Origin: an uncultured Eubacteriales bacterium
GTDB taxonomy: Bacteria; Bacillota; Clostridia; Oscillospirales; Acutalibacteraceae
Direction of reading: 5' to 3'
Length of the DNA stretch: 64,000 bases
NCBI GenBank assembly: GCA_900315605.1
Contig: OMZU01000001.1
Coordinates: forward strand, 1-64,000
Under the pieces are notes generated by a model, which was not told the DNA's origin, made no database searches, and saw nothing but the letters and a program-made list of their open reading frames with translations. The first letter of the stretch is position 1, and the number at the start of each line of letters is the position of its first letter. Positions 41,930-50,392 of the stretch are shown in pieces. Both the position numbers and the translations under genes were made by a program.

Positions 41930-42175
41930 ATGGCAGTAAAAATCAGACTTAGAAGAATGGGTTCAAAGAAGGCTCCTTACTACAGAGTTGTTGTAGCGGA
42001 TTCAAGATATCCAAGAAACGGACGCTTTATTGAGGAGATCGGAACATATGATATCCTCAAAAAGCCCTCAGAGTTCAAGGTTGACAGCGAGGCTGTTAAG
42101 AAATGGATCGCAAACGGCGCGCAGCCCACAGACACAGTCAAGGCTCTTCTCAAGAAGAACGGCGTAATCGACTGA
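41930..42175 (+). CDS. rpsP: 30S ribosomal protein S16
   Basis: An 81-residue S16 with the standard start [20 protein letters not shown] and internal FIEEIGTYD. It is of normal length, and AGAGGTG lies before the ATG. It is in the ylxM-ffh-rpsP-khpA operon, 58 bp after ffh. Confidence 0.98.
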   Translation: MAVKIRLRRMGSKKAPYYRVVVADSRYPRNGRFIEEIGTYDILKKPSEFKVDSEAVKKWIANGAQPTDTVKALLKKNGVID

Positions 42176-42197
42176 TTCGCGCGGAAAGGATTTTATA

Positions 42198-42431
42198 ATG
42201 CAGGAACTACTCGCAATCATTGCCAAGGGTCTTGTTGACGACCCCAGCGCAGTAAGCGTTGAAGCCGACGCTCCGGCAGAGGACGGTACGATCGTATACC
42301 ACATCCACGTTGCCGAGAACGACATGGGCAGGATCATCGGAAAGCAGGGCAGGATCGCCAAGGCTATCCGCACGATCGCCCGCAGCGCGGCTATCCGCAA
42401 GGAAGAAAAAATAATGGTCGAGATCGACTGA
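42198..42431 (+). CDS. khpA: KH-domain RNA-binding protein KhpA
   Basis: A 77-residue single KH domain with the GxxG loop in MGRIIGKQGRIAKAIR. KhpA pairs with KhpB/Jag and affects cell elongation and sRNA or mRNA binding in Firmicutes. GGAAAGGA precedes the ATG. It is the last gene of the operon; the usual next genes rimM-trmD lie elsewhere in this window. Confidence 0.95.
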   Translation: MQELLAIIAKGLVDDPSAVSVEADAPAEDGTIVYHIHVAENDMGRIIGKQGRIAKAIRTIARSAAIRKEEKIMVEID

Positions 42432-42432
42432 T

Positions 42433-42467
42433 AAAAAACGTCTTGTCAAAAACGGCAAGACGTTTTT
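42433..42467 (+). terminator. Terminator of the ylxM-ffh-rpsP-khpA operon
   Basis: A stem with AAAAACGTCTTG / CAAGACGTTTTT, directly after the khpA stop codon. Confidence 0.88.
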
Positions 42468-42504
42468 ATTTGGTTTAAATGAAATAAAACAATACCATCT
42501 AACA

Positions 42505-42539
42505 AAACGCAGAAGCATGGTCACCGTGCTTCTGCGTTT
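42505..42539 (-). terminator. Terminator of valS
   Basis: A 13-bp perfect stem (AAACGCAGAAGCA / TGCTTCTGCGTTT) is followed on the minus strand by TGTT, about 60 bases after the valS stop codon. Confidence 0.75.
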
Positions 42540-42600
42540 GAATTTGTGTATTATTGTATTATATTTTAACTTTAGGGCAAATTTAAATAATCTGTAAAAA

Positions 42601-45294
42601 TTATTTCAATGCAGCTATTGCGGCTTCTATCAGGGAGATCTGCTCTCTTTCCTTTTCTGCCTGACCCTTGACCTTTTCGATCACCGCTGCCGGAGCTTTT
42701 GCTACAAAGCCCTGGTTATTGAGCTTGCCTTCGCTTTGTGCAAGGCGTTTTTTGACCTGCTCAAGCTCCTTGTTGAGCCTTTTGAGCTCGGCTTCCTTGT
42801 CAACAAGCTCCTCCATGGGAATATAAATCTTGGCGTCGGCGGTTACGATCGTTACCGCGCCGTCAAGCTCAAAGCTGTCGGCAACCTCAACGCCGCTCGC
42901 CGATGCGAGCTTTTCGATAAACGCCGCGCCGTCGGTAAAGGTCTGCGGGAATTTTGTTGCGATATAAACCTTTGCCTTTCTTGACGGAGGAACATTCATC
43001 TCGTTTCTTCTGTTGCGGATCGCGCGGATCGCTTCCATAACGCGCTTCATTTCCTGAGCCGCCTCGGGGAAGTTGAGTGCCTCGTCATAGCTTGGATAAG
43101 CCGAAAGCATAACGGTCTCGCCCTCGTGCGGTATCGTCTGCCAGATTTCTTCGGTTATGAACGGCATGAATGGGTGAAGCAGTCTGAGGATTTGGTCAAG
43201 CACATACAAAAGCACCTGACGAGCGTTTTGAGCGTCCTCGCCCTCGCTTGAAAGTCTTGCCTTTACAAGCTCGATGTACCAGTCGCAGTAGCAGTCCCAA
43301 ATAAACTCGTATACCTTTTGAACAGCGATCCCCAGTTCAAACTTTTCGAGGTTTTCGTTTACCTCCTTGGCAACCGAGTTGAGGGTGGACACGATCCACT
43401 TATCCTCGGTGGTCAGAGTGGACGGAAGCTCGTTTTTAACGTCAAAATCGTCGATATTCATATGAACGTAGCGTGATGCGTTCCAGAGCTTGTTTGCAAA
43501 ATTTGAGCAAGCCTCGATCCGCTTTTCGGAATAACGGATATCATTTCCCGGTGAGTTTCCGGTAACAAGCAGGAAGCGCAGAGCGTCCGCGCCGTATTTG
43601 TCAATCACCTCGATTGGGTCAACGCCGTTGCCCAGAGATTTTGACATCTTTCTGCCCTGCTCGTCGCGCACGATACCGTGCATGAACACAGTCTTAAAGG
43701 GTGCTTCTCCGGTATGCTCAAGCGCGGAGAATATCATTCTTGCGACCCAGAAGAAGATAATATCGTAGCCGGTCACAAGGGTGTCGGTGGGATAGAAATA
43801 CTCCAAATCGGGAGTTTTGTTAGGCCAGCCAAGGGTCGAGAAGGGCCAGAGCGCGGAGCTGAACCAGGTGTCAAGGGTGTCCTCATCCTGATTCATGTGA
43901 GTGCAGCCGCATTTCGGGCATTTTTCGGGAGCGGACTTGGCAACAACGACCTCGCCGCACTCGTCGCAGTAATAAGCAGGGATCCTGTGGCCCCACCAAA
44001 GCTGACGCGAAATGCACCAGTCCTTGATATTTTCCATCCAGTGGAAATAAACCTTTTCAAATCTGTCGGGAATAAACTTGGTTTCTCCGTCCTTGACCGC
44101 CTTGACCGCAGGTCCGGCAAGGGGCTTCATCTTTACAAACCACTGCTTTGAAACCATAGGCTCTATCGTTGTGTGGCAGCGATAGCAGGTTCCTACGTCG
44201 TGGGTGTGCGCCTTGACCTCTTTTAGCGCGCCGATAGCCTTGAGATCCTCCAAAATAGCCTCTCTTGCCTCGGCGGTCGTCATTCCGGCGTATTTTCCGC
44301 AGTCAAGAACCTCGGGCTCGTTTTCGGCAAGCATACCCTTTGCCTTGAGCTCCTCATACTCCGCAACGTCCTTTGCGCCCGTCATATGGCCGTCGTATGT
44401 AAAGCAGCGAACCATGGGCAGACTGCAACGCTGGCCGACCTCAAAGTCGTTGGGGTCGTGTGCCGGGGTGATTTTTACAACGCCGGTGCCCTTTTCCATA
44501 TCGGCGTGCTCGTCGCAAACGATAGGCAGCTCCTTGTCAAGAAGCGGCAAGATCACATGACAGCCGTGCAGATGCTTGTAGCGTTCATCGTCCTTGTTGA
44601 TCGCTACCGCGGTATCTCCGAGCATTGTTTCGGGACGGGTAGTTGCGATCTCAAGATACTCGCCGGTCTCCTTTACCTTATATAAAAGGTGCCAGAAGTG
44701 ACCCTGCTGCTCCTCGTACTCAACCTCTGCGTCGGAAATAGAGGTGCGGCAGTGCGGGCACCAGTTTACCATTCGGCTTCCGCGGTAGATCTTGCCCTCG
44801 TTATAGAGCTTTACGAACACCTCTTTTACCGCGTCAGAGCAGCCCTCGTCCATTGTAAAGCGCTCGCGCTCCCAGTCACAGCTAACGCCCAGCTTGCGAA
44901 GCTGCTTTGTAATGCGTCCGCCAAATTCTTTTTTCCATTCCCATGCGCGTTCAAGGAATTTTTCACGTCCCAAATCCTCCTTTGAAACGCCCTCCTTGCG
45001 CATTGCTTCAACGATTTTTGCTTCTGTGGCGATCGAAGCATGGTCTGTGCCGGGGAGCCAGAGTGCGCTGTAGCCCGACATTCTTTTCCAGCGAATGAGA
45101 ATATCTTGCAGGGTTTCGTCAAGCGCGTGACCGATGTGAAGCTGACCGGTGATATTCGGCGGCGGCATCACGATCGTGTAAGGCTTTTTATCCTTGTCAA
45201 CCTCGGCGTGAAAGTAATTTCCTTCCAGCCAAAAATTATAAATATCTTCCTCAAAGCCGGACGGCTTGTAGGATTTTGCAAGTTCCTTTGCCAT
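42601..45294 (-). CDS. valS: Valine-tRNA ligase
   Basis: An 897-residue class I aminoacyl-tRNA synthetase. The HIGH signature is in PPNITGQLHIGHALDE, an editing domain follows (TTRPETMLGD), then zinc-like knuckles (CDECGE ... CPKCGC), the KMSKS loop (GRKMSKSLGNGVDP), and a C-terminal coiled coil (last 65 residues). It lies 47 bp after mnmA, with no room for a T-box, so it is probably read through from nadA-mnmA. AGGGAGG is not visible; a weaker GGAGG-like site (GGGAGGATC) is near the start. Confidence 0.97.
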   Translation of the reverse strand: MAKELAKSYKPSGFEEDIYNFWLEGNYFHAEVDKDKKPYTIVMPPPNITGQLHIGHALDETLQDILIRWKRMSGYSALWLPGTDHASIATEAKIVEAMRKEGVSKEDLGREKFLERAWEWKKEFGGRITKQLRKLGVSCDWERERFTMDEGCSDAVKEVFVKLYNEGKIYRGSRMVNWCPHCRTSISDAEVEYEEQQGHFWHLLYKVKETGEYLEIATTRPETMLGDTAVAINKDDERYKHLHGCHVILPLLDKELPIVCDEHADMEKGTGVVKITPAHDPNDFEVGQRCSLPMVRCFTYDGHMTGAKDVAEYEELKAKGMLAENEPEVLDCGKYAGMTTAEAREAILEDLKAIGALKEVKAHTHDVGTCYRCHTTIEPMVSKQWFVKMKPLAGPAVKAVKDGETKFIPDRFEKVYFHWMENIKDWCISRQLWWGHRIPAYYCDECGEVVVAKSAPEKCPKCGCTHMNQDEDTLDTWFSSALWPFSTLGWPNKTPDLEYFYPTDTLVTGYDIIFFWVARMIFSALEHTGEAPFKTVFMHGIVRDEQGRKMSKSLGNGVDPIEVIDKYGADALRFLLVTGNSPGNDIRYSEKRIEACSNFANKLWNASRYVHMNIDDFDVKNELPSTLTTEDKWIVSTLNSVAKEVNENLEKFELGIAVQKVYEFIWDCYCDWYIELVKARLSSEGEDAQNARQVLLYVLDQILRLLHPFMPFITEEIWQTIPHEGETVMLSAYPSYDEALNFPEAAQEMKRVMEAIRAIRNRRNEMNVPPSRKAKVYIATKFPQTFTDGAAFIEKLASASGVEVADSFELDGAVTIVTADAKIYIPMEELVDKEAELKRLNKELEQVKKRLAQSEGKLNNQGFVAKAPAAVIEKVKGQAEKEREQISLIEAAIAALK

Positions 45295-45341
45295 AAAGAT
45301 CCTCCCTGTGCTTTTTATTTTATATATTAATTTTTATTATC

Positions 45342-46442
45342 TCATTTTTGCTTCGGTTTGTCAATAATAGTTCCTCCGCCCACGACGTAATCGCCGTCAT
45401 ATAGCACCACAGCCTGTCCCTTGCAGATCGCGCGCTGCGGCTCGTCAAAAACCACATGGAGAGTATTGTCGTCAAGCTGTTCTGCCGTTGCCGGCTGCTC
45501 CTTTTGATTATAGCGAACTCTCGCCTTGACCCTTATCGGCTTTTCAAGCCTTTCAACCGAGATCAAATTTATATCATCCGCATAGAGCTCGCGCGAAAAA
45601 AGCGCGTCGTTCTCACAGAGAACCACCTTGTTTTCGGCAAGGTTCTTCTCCTTTACATACATTGGACAGGGCAAAGCAAGTCCAAGACCCTTTCGCTGAC
45701 CGATAGTATAACGGATGATGCCCTTGTGCTCCCCGAGGATCCTTCCGCTCTCATCAACAAAATCGCCGTTCGGGTATGCTTTGCCGGTGTATTTTTCGAT
45801 AAAGGCAGCGTAATCTCCGTCCGGAACAAAGCAGATATCCTGGCTGTCACGCTTGTGAGCGTTGATAAGCCCAAGCCTTTCGGCGGTCTCGCGGGTTTTG
45901 TCCTTTGTGAGAGAACCGAGCGGAAAAAGCGTCTTTTTGAGCTGAGACTGAGTGAGCGAATAAAGCACATAGCTTTGATCCTTTGACGGATCGACGGCTT
46001 TTTTCAAAAGATATCTGCCTGTGGCTTCGTCGCGCTCAATTTGAGCGTAGTGTCCGGTCACAACATAGTCAAAGCCCAGCTCATCTGCGCGCTGAACGAG
46101 CTTTTCAAACTTGATAAAGCGGTTGCAGTCTATGCATGGATTCGGCGTATAACCGTTTTCATACGCCTTGATAAAGCGGCTGATGACCGTGCTTTTGAAG
46201 CTGTCTTTAAAATTCAGCACATAATAGGGTATCTCAAGCCTTGCGCAAACGCTGCGCGCGTCCTCGATATCGTCAAGAGAGCAACAGGTTTTTTCGCGTG
46301 ATATGTCAATATCGTCATTATCAAACAGCTTTAGCGTGATTCCGGCGACCTCATATCCCAAGCTTTTTGTAAGATAGGCTGCAACAGAGCTGTCTACTCC
46401 GCCGCTCATAGCAATCAAAGCCTTTTTGTTCAAATTATTCAC
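45342..46442 (-). CDS. mnmA: tRNA 2-thiouridylase MnmA
   Basis: A 366-residue enzyme with the PP-loop SGGVDSSVAAYL near residues 14-25. The two catalytic cysteines lie in NPCIDCNRFIKF and SQDICFVPDGDY. It inserts sulfur at the wobble uridine of Lys, Glu and Gln tRNAs, taking sulfur from a cysteine desulfurase. Its start overlaps nadA by 8 bp. Confidence 0.96.
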   Translation of the reverse strand: MNNLNKKALIAMSGGVDSSVAAYLTKSLGYEVAGITLKLFDNDDIDISREKTCCSLDDIEDARSVCARLEIPYYVLNFKDSFKSTVISRFIKAYENGYTPNPCIDCNRFIKFEKLVQRADELGFDYVVTGHYAQIERDEATGRYLLKKAVDPSKDQSYVLYSLTQSQLKKTLFPLGSLTKDKTRETAERLGLINAHKRDSQDICFVPDGDYAAFIEKYTGKAYPNGDFVDESGRILGEHKGIIRYTIGQRKGLGLALPCPMYVKEKNLAENKVVLCENDALFSRELYADDINLISVERLEKPIRVKARVRYNQKEQPATAEQLDDNTLHVVFDEPQRAICKGQAVVLYDGDYVVGGGTIIDKPKQK

Positions 46443-47352
46443 CGAGCCTTATCATTTCTTCAATACATTTTCCTGCGTCACGAATCGTTTCGGAGTCGAG
46501 CAGGATCTCCTCTCCGCCCTTTCCGACAAGAGCGTTGTATACGTCGGTTAAGGTGATAGACTTCATATCCGGACATATCAGCTTTTTGGACAGCAAATAA
46601 AAGTATTTGTCGGGACAAAGATACTGCAAATGTTCTGCGATACTGATTTCCGTTCCGATAATAAATTCGTTTTTATCAGAATTTTGCGCATAACTCATGA
46701 TCCCGGAGGTTGAGCCGACATAATCAGCCAGAGCGGTGACCTCGGGCAGACATTCGGGATGCACCAAAAGCTCGGCGTTCGGATGAAGCTCCTTTGCAAG
46801 CCTTGCTTCCTCTGCGGTTACAGCAGCATGGACCGGGCAGCAGCCGTCGAGAAGCTTTATGTTCTTGTCCGGACATTTTTGAGCGACATAGCTGCCCAGG
46901 TTGCGGTCGGGAACAAAGAGTATGTTTTTTTCTTCCATATTATTGATGATCTTCTCCGCCGACGAGCTTGTTACACATACGTCACAGATCGTTTTCAGCT
47001 CGGCGGTCGTGTTAATATAAGCAACGACCGAATAGTCGGGATAATCATTCTTTACGCGTGAGATCATCTGCCTGTCCATTTGATCCGCCATAGCACAGCC
47101 TGCGGTGGGCTGAGCGAGGATCACCTTTTTGTCGGGAGAAAGCAGCTTGCAGGTTTCCGCCATAAATCTTACGCCGCACATAATTATTGTTTTATTGCTC
47201 ACCTTGGAAGCGTCAACACTCAGCTTGTAGCTGTCGCCGGTAAAGTCGGCGATTTCAATTATTTCGTGCGCCACATAACTGTGTGCAAGTATGCAGGCGT
47301 TGTTTTGCTCCTTGAGCCTTATGATTTCTTTTTGGAGTTGACTGATATTCAT
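46435..47352 (-). CDS. nadA: Quinolinate synthase NadA
   Basis: A 305-residue iron-sulfur enzyme. ILAHSYVAHEI, CGVRFMAETCKLLSP, AQPTAGCAMADQM and HPECLPEV match NadA; conserved cysteines in these blocks hold the [4Fe-4S] cluster. It condenses iminoaspartate with dihydroxyacetone phosphate to make quinolinate for NAD. nadB and nadC are not adjacent, which is unusual. I choose the ATG at 47352, 9 bases after AAAGGG, over earlier ATGs that overlap the ribosome site. It is first in a nadA-mnmA-valS run. Confidence 0.95.
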   Translation of the reverse strand: MNISQLQKEIIRLKEQNNACILAHSYVAHEIIEIADFTGDSYKLSVDASKVSNKTIIMCGVRFMAETCKLLSPDKKVILAQPTAGCAMADQMDRQMISRVKNDYPDYSVVAYINTTAELKTICDVCVTSSSAEKIINNMEEKNILFVPDRNLGSYVAQKCPDKNIKLLDGCCPVHAAVTAEEARLAKELHPNAELLVHPECLPEVTALADYVGSTSGIMSYAQNSDKNEFIIGTEISIAEHLQYLCPDKYFYLLSKKLICPDMKSITLTDVYNALVGKGGEEILLDSETIRDAGKCIEEMIRLGE

Positions 47353-47385
47353 TTTCATCATCCCTTTCGGAGATTTCTTTTTTCT

Positions 47386-47414
47386 ATTATACATTTTTGT
47401 ATGAATATATGCAA
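47386..47414 (-). promoter_or_regulatory. Sigma-A promoter of nadA-mnmA-valS
   Basis: On the minus strand TTGCAT and a perfect TATAAT are separated by 17 bases. Confidence 0.7.
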
Positions 47415-47505
47415 TATATTTTGAATTTTAAGTCTCAGTTTCGGCGATTTAACAAGGTTTTAGCCCGGATTCATTATATTTTCTTTATAAATTTCAAAAA
47501 CACTA

Positions 47506-47534
47506 TTTACAATTGATTAAATTTGTGTTACAAT
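47506..47534 (+). promoter_or_regulatory. Promoter of the SPKTG surface-protein gene
   Basis: TTTACA and TACAAT separated by 17 bases. The same box design precedes the sortase gene and the second substrate gene. Confidence 0.7.
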
Positions 47535-47603
47535 TAGTGCATTAATTATTAGAAAACGAATCGTATATTTTTTATACTATTTTGTTAATTAGGAGGAATT
47601 ATT

Positions 47604-47882
47604 ATGAAAAAGTTTTTTGCTTCGATCGCTGCAGTAATGCTGATCGCAATCTCGGCAGTCCCTGCCTTTGCTTTTGATAGCCCTGAGGCTACAACTGCTC
47701 CGGGTTCAGGCACTTCTAAAACTACTACCACAGGCGGCGGCAAGGCTGTTGTAGTTGATAACGGAGTTTCTTCTCCAAAGACCGGTTCTTCCGACACAGC
47801 TGCTTATATGGCTATAGCTCTTTCTCTTACTGCGTGCGGAGCTGCCGGAGCTGCGCTTTTGAAATCAAAGGCAAGCAAATAA
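47604..47882 (+). CDS. Small sortase-anchored Thr/Gly-rich surface protein (SPKTG)
   Basis: A 92-residue protein. It has a signal peptide (1-23), then a short mature stretch of about 35 residues rich in Thr, Ser and Gly (SPEATTAPGSG, SKTTTTGGGK), then a cell-wall sorting signal: SPKTG (57-61), a hydrophobic span and the basic tail KSKASK. (S/P)PxTG is the motif used by the class B sortase of Clostridioides difficile, and a class B sortase gene follows. The mature part is too small to be an enzyme, so it is probably a wall-linked spacer or a carrier for glycan. AGGAGG precedes the ATG. It ends with its own terminator. Confidence 0.82.
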   Translation: MKKFFASIAAVMLIAISAVPAFAFDSPEATTAPGSGTSKTTTTGGGKAVVVDNGVSSPKTGSSDTAAYMAIALSLTACGAAGAALLKSKASK

Positions 47883-47894
47883 TTTTTGTGAGCA

Positions 47895-47930
47895 AATAAA
47901 GCCTTCGGCACCGAGGGCTTTATTTTTTTA
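47895..47930 (+). terminator. Terminator of the SPKTG gene
   Basis: A stem with AATAAAGCC / GGCTTTATT is followed by TTTTT. Confidence 0.82.
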
Positions 47931-47991
47931 AGCAGGAAATATACCCTTTTAAAACATGAGGTATCCCATTTGTTTTTTAGAGATGCTCGTA

Positions 47992-48020
47992 TTGACACAA
48001 TAGGCTTAAAATGTTACAAT
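47992..48020 (+). promoter_or_regulatory. Promoter of the sortase gene
   Basis: A perfect TTGACA and TACAAT separated by 17 bases, about 25 bases before the start codon. Confidence 0.75.
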
Positions 48021-48043
48021 ATATATTATTAGGGTGACTACAA

Positions 48044-48838
48044 ATGAAAAAAAACAATAAACTATTTATTATAATCATCGTTGTTTTCGCTCTTGTGTTT
48101 TTGGGAGCGTGCGGATATCTTGTCTATAAAAATTTTATTATAAAAAGCGCGGAGGATGCTTACAACAAGCTTGCTTCATCCGTTGTATCTCAGGAAACCA
48201 CGGTTCCAACTCTTTCTTTTGAAAATGAAAATAAAATTGATAAAGAGTATGCCGATAACCCGGTTGATTTTGATACCTTGATCGAGGACAACGAGGATAT
48301 CTACTCTTGGATATATGTTCCGGATACCAATATTGACTATCCGGTCGTTCAAAGCCACGTTGATGATAATTATTATCTCGATCATGATATATACGGCAAC
48401 TACAGCTTTCCCGGAGCAATTTATTCTCAGGTTTGCAACAGCACCGACTGGAATGACCGCGTCACCGTGCTTTACGGTCACAACATGCTGAACGGAAGCA
48501 TGTTTGCAAATCTTCACTATTTTGAAGACAGAGATTATTTTGACGAAAACAGACATTTTTATATATTTACCCCAACCCGAAAATTGACATATGATATTGT
48601 CGCCGCCTTTGTGTACGACGACAGACATATAATGAATTCCTTTGACTTTAAAGACGACAAGGTGTTTAAGGAATTTTTGGATTCCGTAAAAAATCCTCGC
48701 TCGATTTACAGCAACGTCAGAGAGGATATTGAGCTTAATTTGAACAGCAAGCTTGTTGTTCTCAGTACCTGCGTGAATTACGGCGAGGGACGTTATTTGG
48801 TGATAGGAGTACAAGCTAACGATGAACCCACAGAATGA
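48044..48838 (+). CDS. srtB: Class B sortase
   Basis: A 264-residue membrane-anchored transpeptidase with one N-terminal span (about 7-26). The sortase fold follows (WIYVPDTNIDYPVVQ, LYGHNMLNGSMF). The catalytic triad reads as His146 in YGHN, Cys243 in LSTC and Arg250 in GRYLVIGV. The long insertion before the cysteine is typical of class B. It should cut SPxTG proteins between Thr and Gly and join them to peptidoglycan. It lies between two genes whose products carry SPKTG and SPQTG, and overlaps the following LCP gene by 17 bp. Confidence 0.93.
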   Translation: MKKNNKLFIIIIVVFALVFLGACGYLVYKNFIIKSAEDAYNKLASSVVSQETTVPTLSFENENKIDKEYADNPVDFDTLIEDNEDIYSWIYVPDTNIDYPVVQSHVDDNYYLDHDIYGNYSFPGAIYSQVCNSTDWNDRVTVLYGHNMLNGSMFANLHYFEDRDYFDENRHFYIFTPTRKLTYDIVAAFVYDDRHIMNSFDFKDDKVFKEFLDSVKNPRSIYSNVREDIELNLNSKLVVLSTCVNYGEGRYLVIGVQANDEPTE

Positions 48839-50132
48839 AAATCAAAATGAAAACGAAGTAAACGGCGGCAAAAACGATGCTGCCGGCGAAAACATCGTAG
48901 AAAACAGTACAGAAAACAGCGTAGAATACAGCGAAACAGCTATGGCTGTTGAGCGTCGCCCTGTTATCAAGGACGAAAAAACCGTCTCCGACGAAATCAC
49001 AGACTATGTTTTTTCCAGCAGGTCAAATCATAAGCATAAAAAGAAGGTCAAGCGTTATCACCACCATCATCATCATGACCACAATCACGATCATGAGCAA
49101 GAACGTATTGAACAACAGAAAAAGAACAGAAAACGCTTTATAAAAAAGGTTGTTTTGGGAATCGTATGCTCGCTTTTGGCTCTGATTTTGATTGCGGTCG
49201 GAAGCGGCATATTCATGATGATAAACGGCGAAAACCAGCTTTTGACGAGTGATTACAATATTACTGTTCCGGATTTCGCCGAAACTCAGGGCAACGGAAA
49301 ATTCATTTATTACAACGGTCACACCTACAGCATGAAGGAAAATCTTATCAACTTCCTATTCCTTGGAATCGATAAGGAGAATATCAATCTGCAAAAGGAA
49401 ACCGGTACACAGGGACAGGCGGACGTTATTATTCTCGCGTCCTTCGATACAAAGACCCGCAAAACAACCATGCTCAATATTCCGCGTGATACCATGACGG
49501 ACGTAACTGTGCTAACACCGGACGGATTGTATGTAGGCATGAAGAACCAGCAAATCTGTCTTTCCTACGCTTACGGCAACGGAAAAGATCAAAGCTGTGA
49601 AAACACCCTACATGCTGTTCAGAGGATTTTCTATAATTTGCCGATCTCAACCTATTTCTCTCTGGATCTGGACGGTCTTGAGTTTGTAAACGACAGTATC
49701 GGCGGAGTTGACGTTACTTCTCCGCAAACGATCGGCGAGTTTGTCGCAGGTCAGTCTTACCACCTCATGGGCAAGCAGGCGGAAAGCTTTGTTCGTACCA
49801 GAGGCGACGAGGCATACGCCAACCTTCAGAGAAATGAAAGACAAAAGATCTATATGCAGTCGTTTATGAACACTGTTATTTCCCAGACGAAAAAGGATAT
49901 TTTCACTCCCCTTAATCTTTTCAACTCTACCGCTCCCTACTCCTGCACAAACCTCAACCCATCAAAGGTCACCTATCTTACCAAGGAGGCCATGACAGGC
50001 GGTTCTGTGCAATTCGAGATCAATAACATTCCGGTTTATTTCACCGTAAATAATGACAGTGTTGAAAACTATATTCTGGAAAAAGAGTTCTTTGAGCAGT
50101 TTTTGACTGTTTTCTATGACATGGTAAGCTGA
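48822..50132 (+). CDS. LytR-CpsA-Psr (LCP) ligase with poly-His segment
   Basis: A 436-residue protein. A long charged cytoplasmic head contains a histidine cluster (80-91, HHHHHHDHNHDH) and a lysine/arginine stretch. Next come one membrane span (about 108-132) and an outer LCP domain: FLFLGIDKE, NIPRDTMTDV (the catalytic-site Arg), DSIGGVDVT and RTRGDEAYANLQRNERQ. LCP enzymes move wall teichoic acid, capsule or protein-linked glycan from a lipid carrier to peptidoglycan or protein. It overlaps srtB, so the two are made together. A second, related LCP gene lies 1 kb on. Confidence 0.9.
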   Translation: MNPQNENQNENEVNGGKNDAAGENIVENSTENSVEYSETAMAVERRPVIKDEKTVSDEITDYVFSSRSNHKHKKKVKRYHHHHHHDHNHDHEQERIEQQKKNRKRFIKKVVLGIVCSLLALILIAVGSGIFMMINGENQLLTSDYNITVPDFAETQGNGKFIYYNGHTYSMKENLINFLFLGIDKENINLQKETGTQGQADVIILASFDTKTRKTTMLNIPRDTMTDVTVLTPDGLYVGMKNQQICLSYAYGNGKDQSCENTLHAVQRIFYNLPISTYFSLDLDGLEFVNDSIGGVDVTSPQTIGEFVAGQSYHLMGKQAESFVRTRGDEAYANLQRNERQKIYMQSFMNTVISQTKKDIFTPLNLFNSTAPYSCTNLNPSKVTYLTKEAMTGGSVQFEINNIPVYFTVNNDSVENYILEKEFFEQFLTVFYDMVS

Positions 50133-50248
50133 TTTATCACAACAAATCGGCTGCCTGTACAATTTACTTGTGTATTTTGCAAAGATCAATTGTTAATATT
50201 TCACACTAACTGACTATATTTTTTGTGCATTTTTTTGAGCGTTTTTTG

Positions 50249-50277
50249 TTTACAACTTTTTAATATTATGCTATAAT
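50249..50277 (+). promoter_or_regulatory. Promoter of the SPQTG surface-protein gene
   Basis: TTTACA and a perfect TATAAT separated by 17 bases, giving a leader of about 110 bases. Confidence 0.75.
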
Positions 50278-50392
50278 GAGTGTGTTGGAATATAGTTGTA
50301 GTTGGGTTATATTGCAAATTTATATTCAGCAACGGTGCAATTCTCTTCTTGATTGCCCAAAATATGCCTTATATTCGGATAGGAGGATTCTA

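Noticed and set aside
45295..45341. Possible T-box leader before valS.
   Set aside because: Only 47 bases separate mnmA and valS, too short for a T-box, and no T-box sequence is seen.
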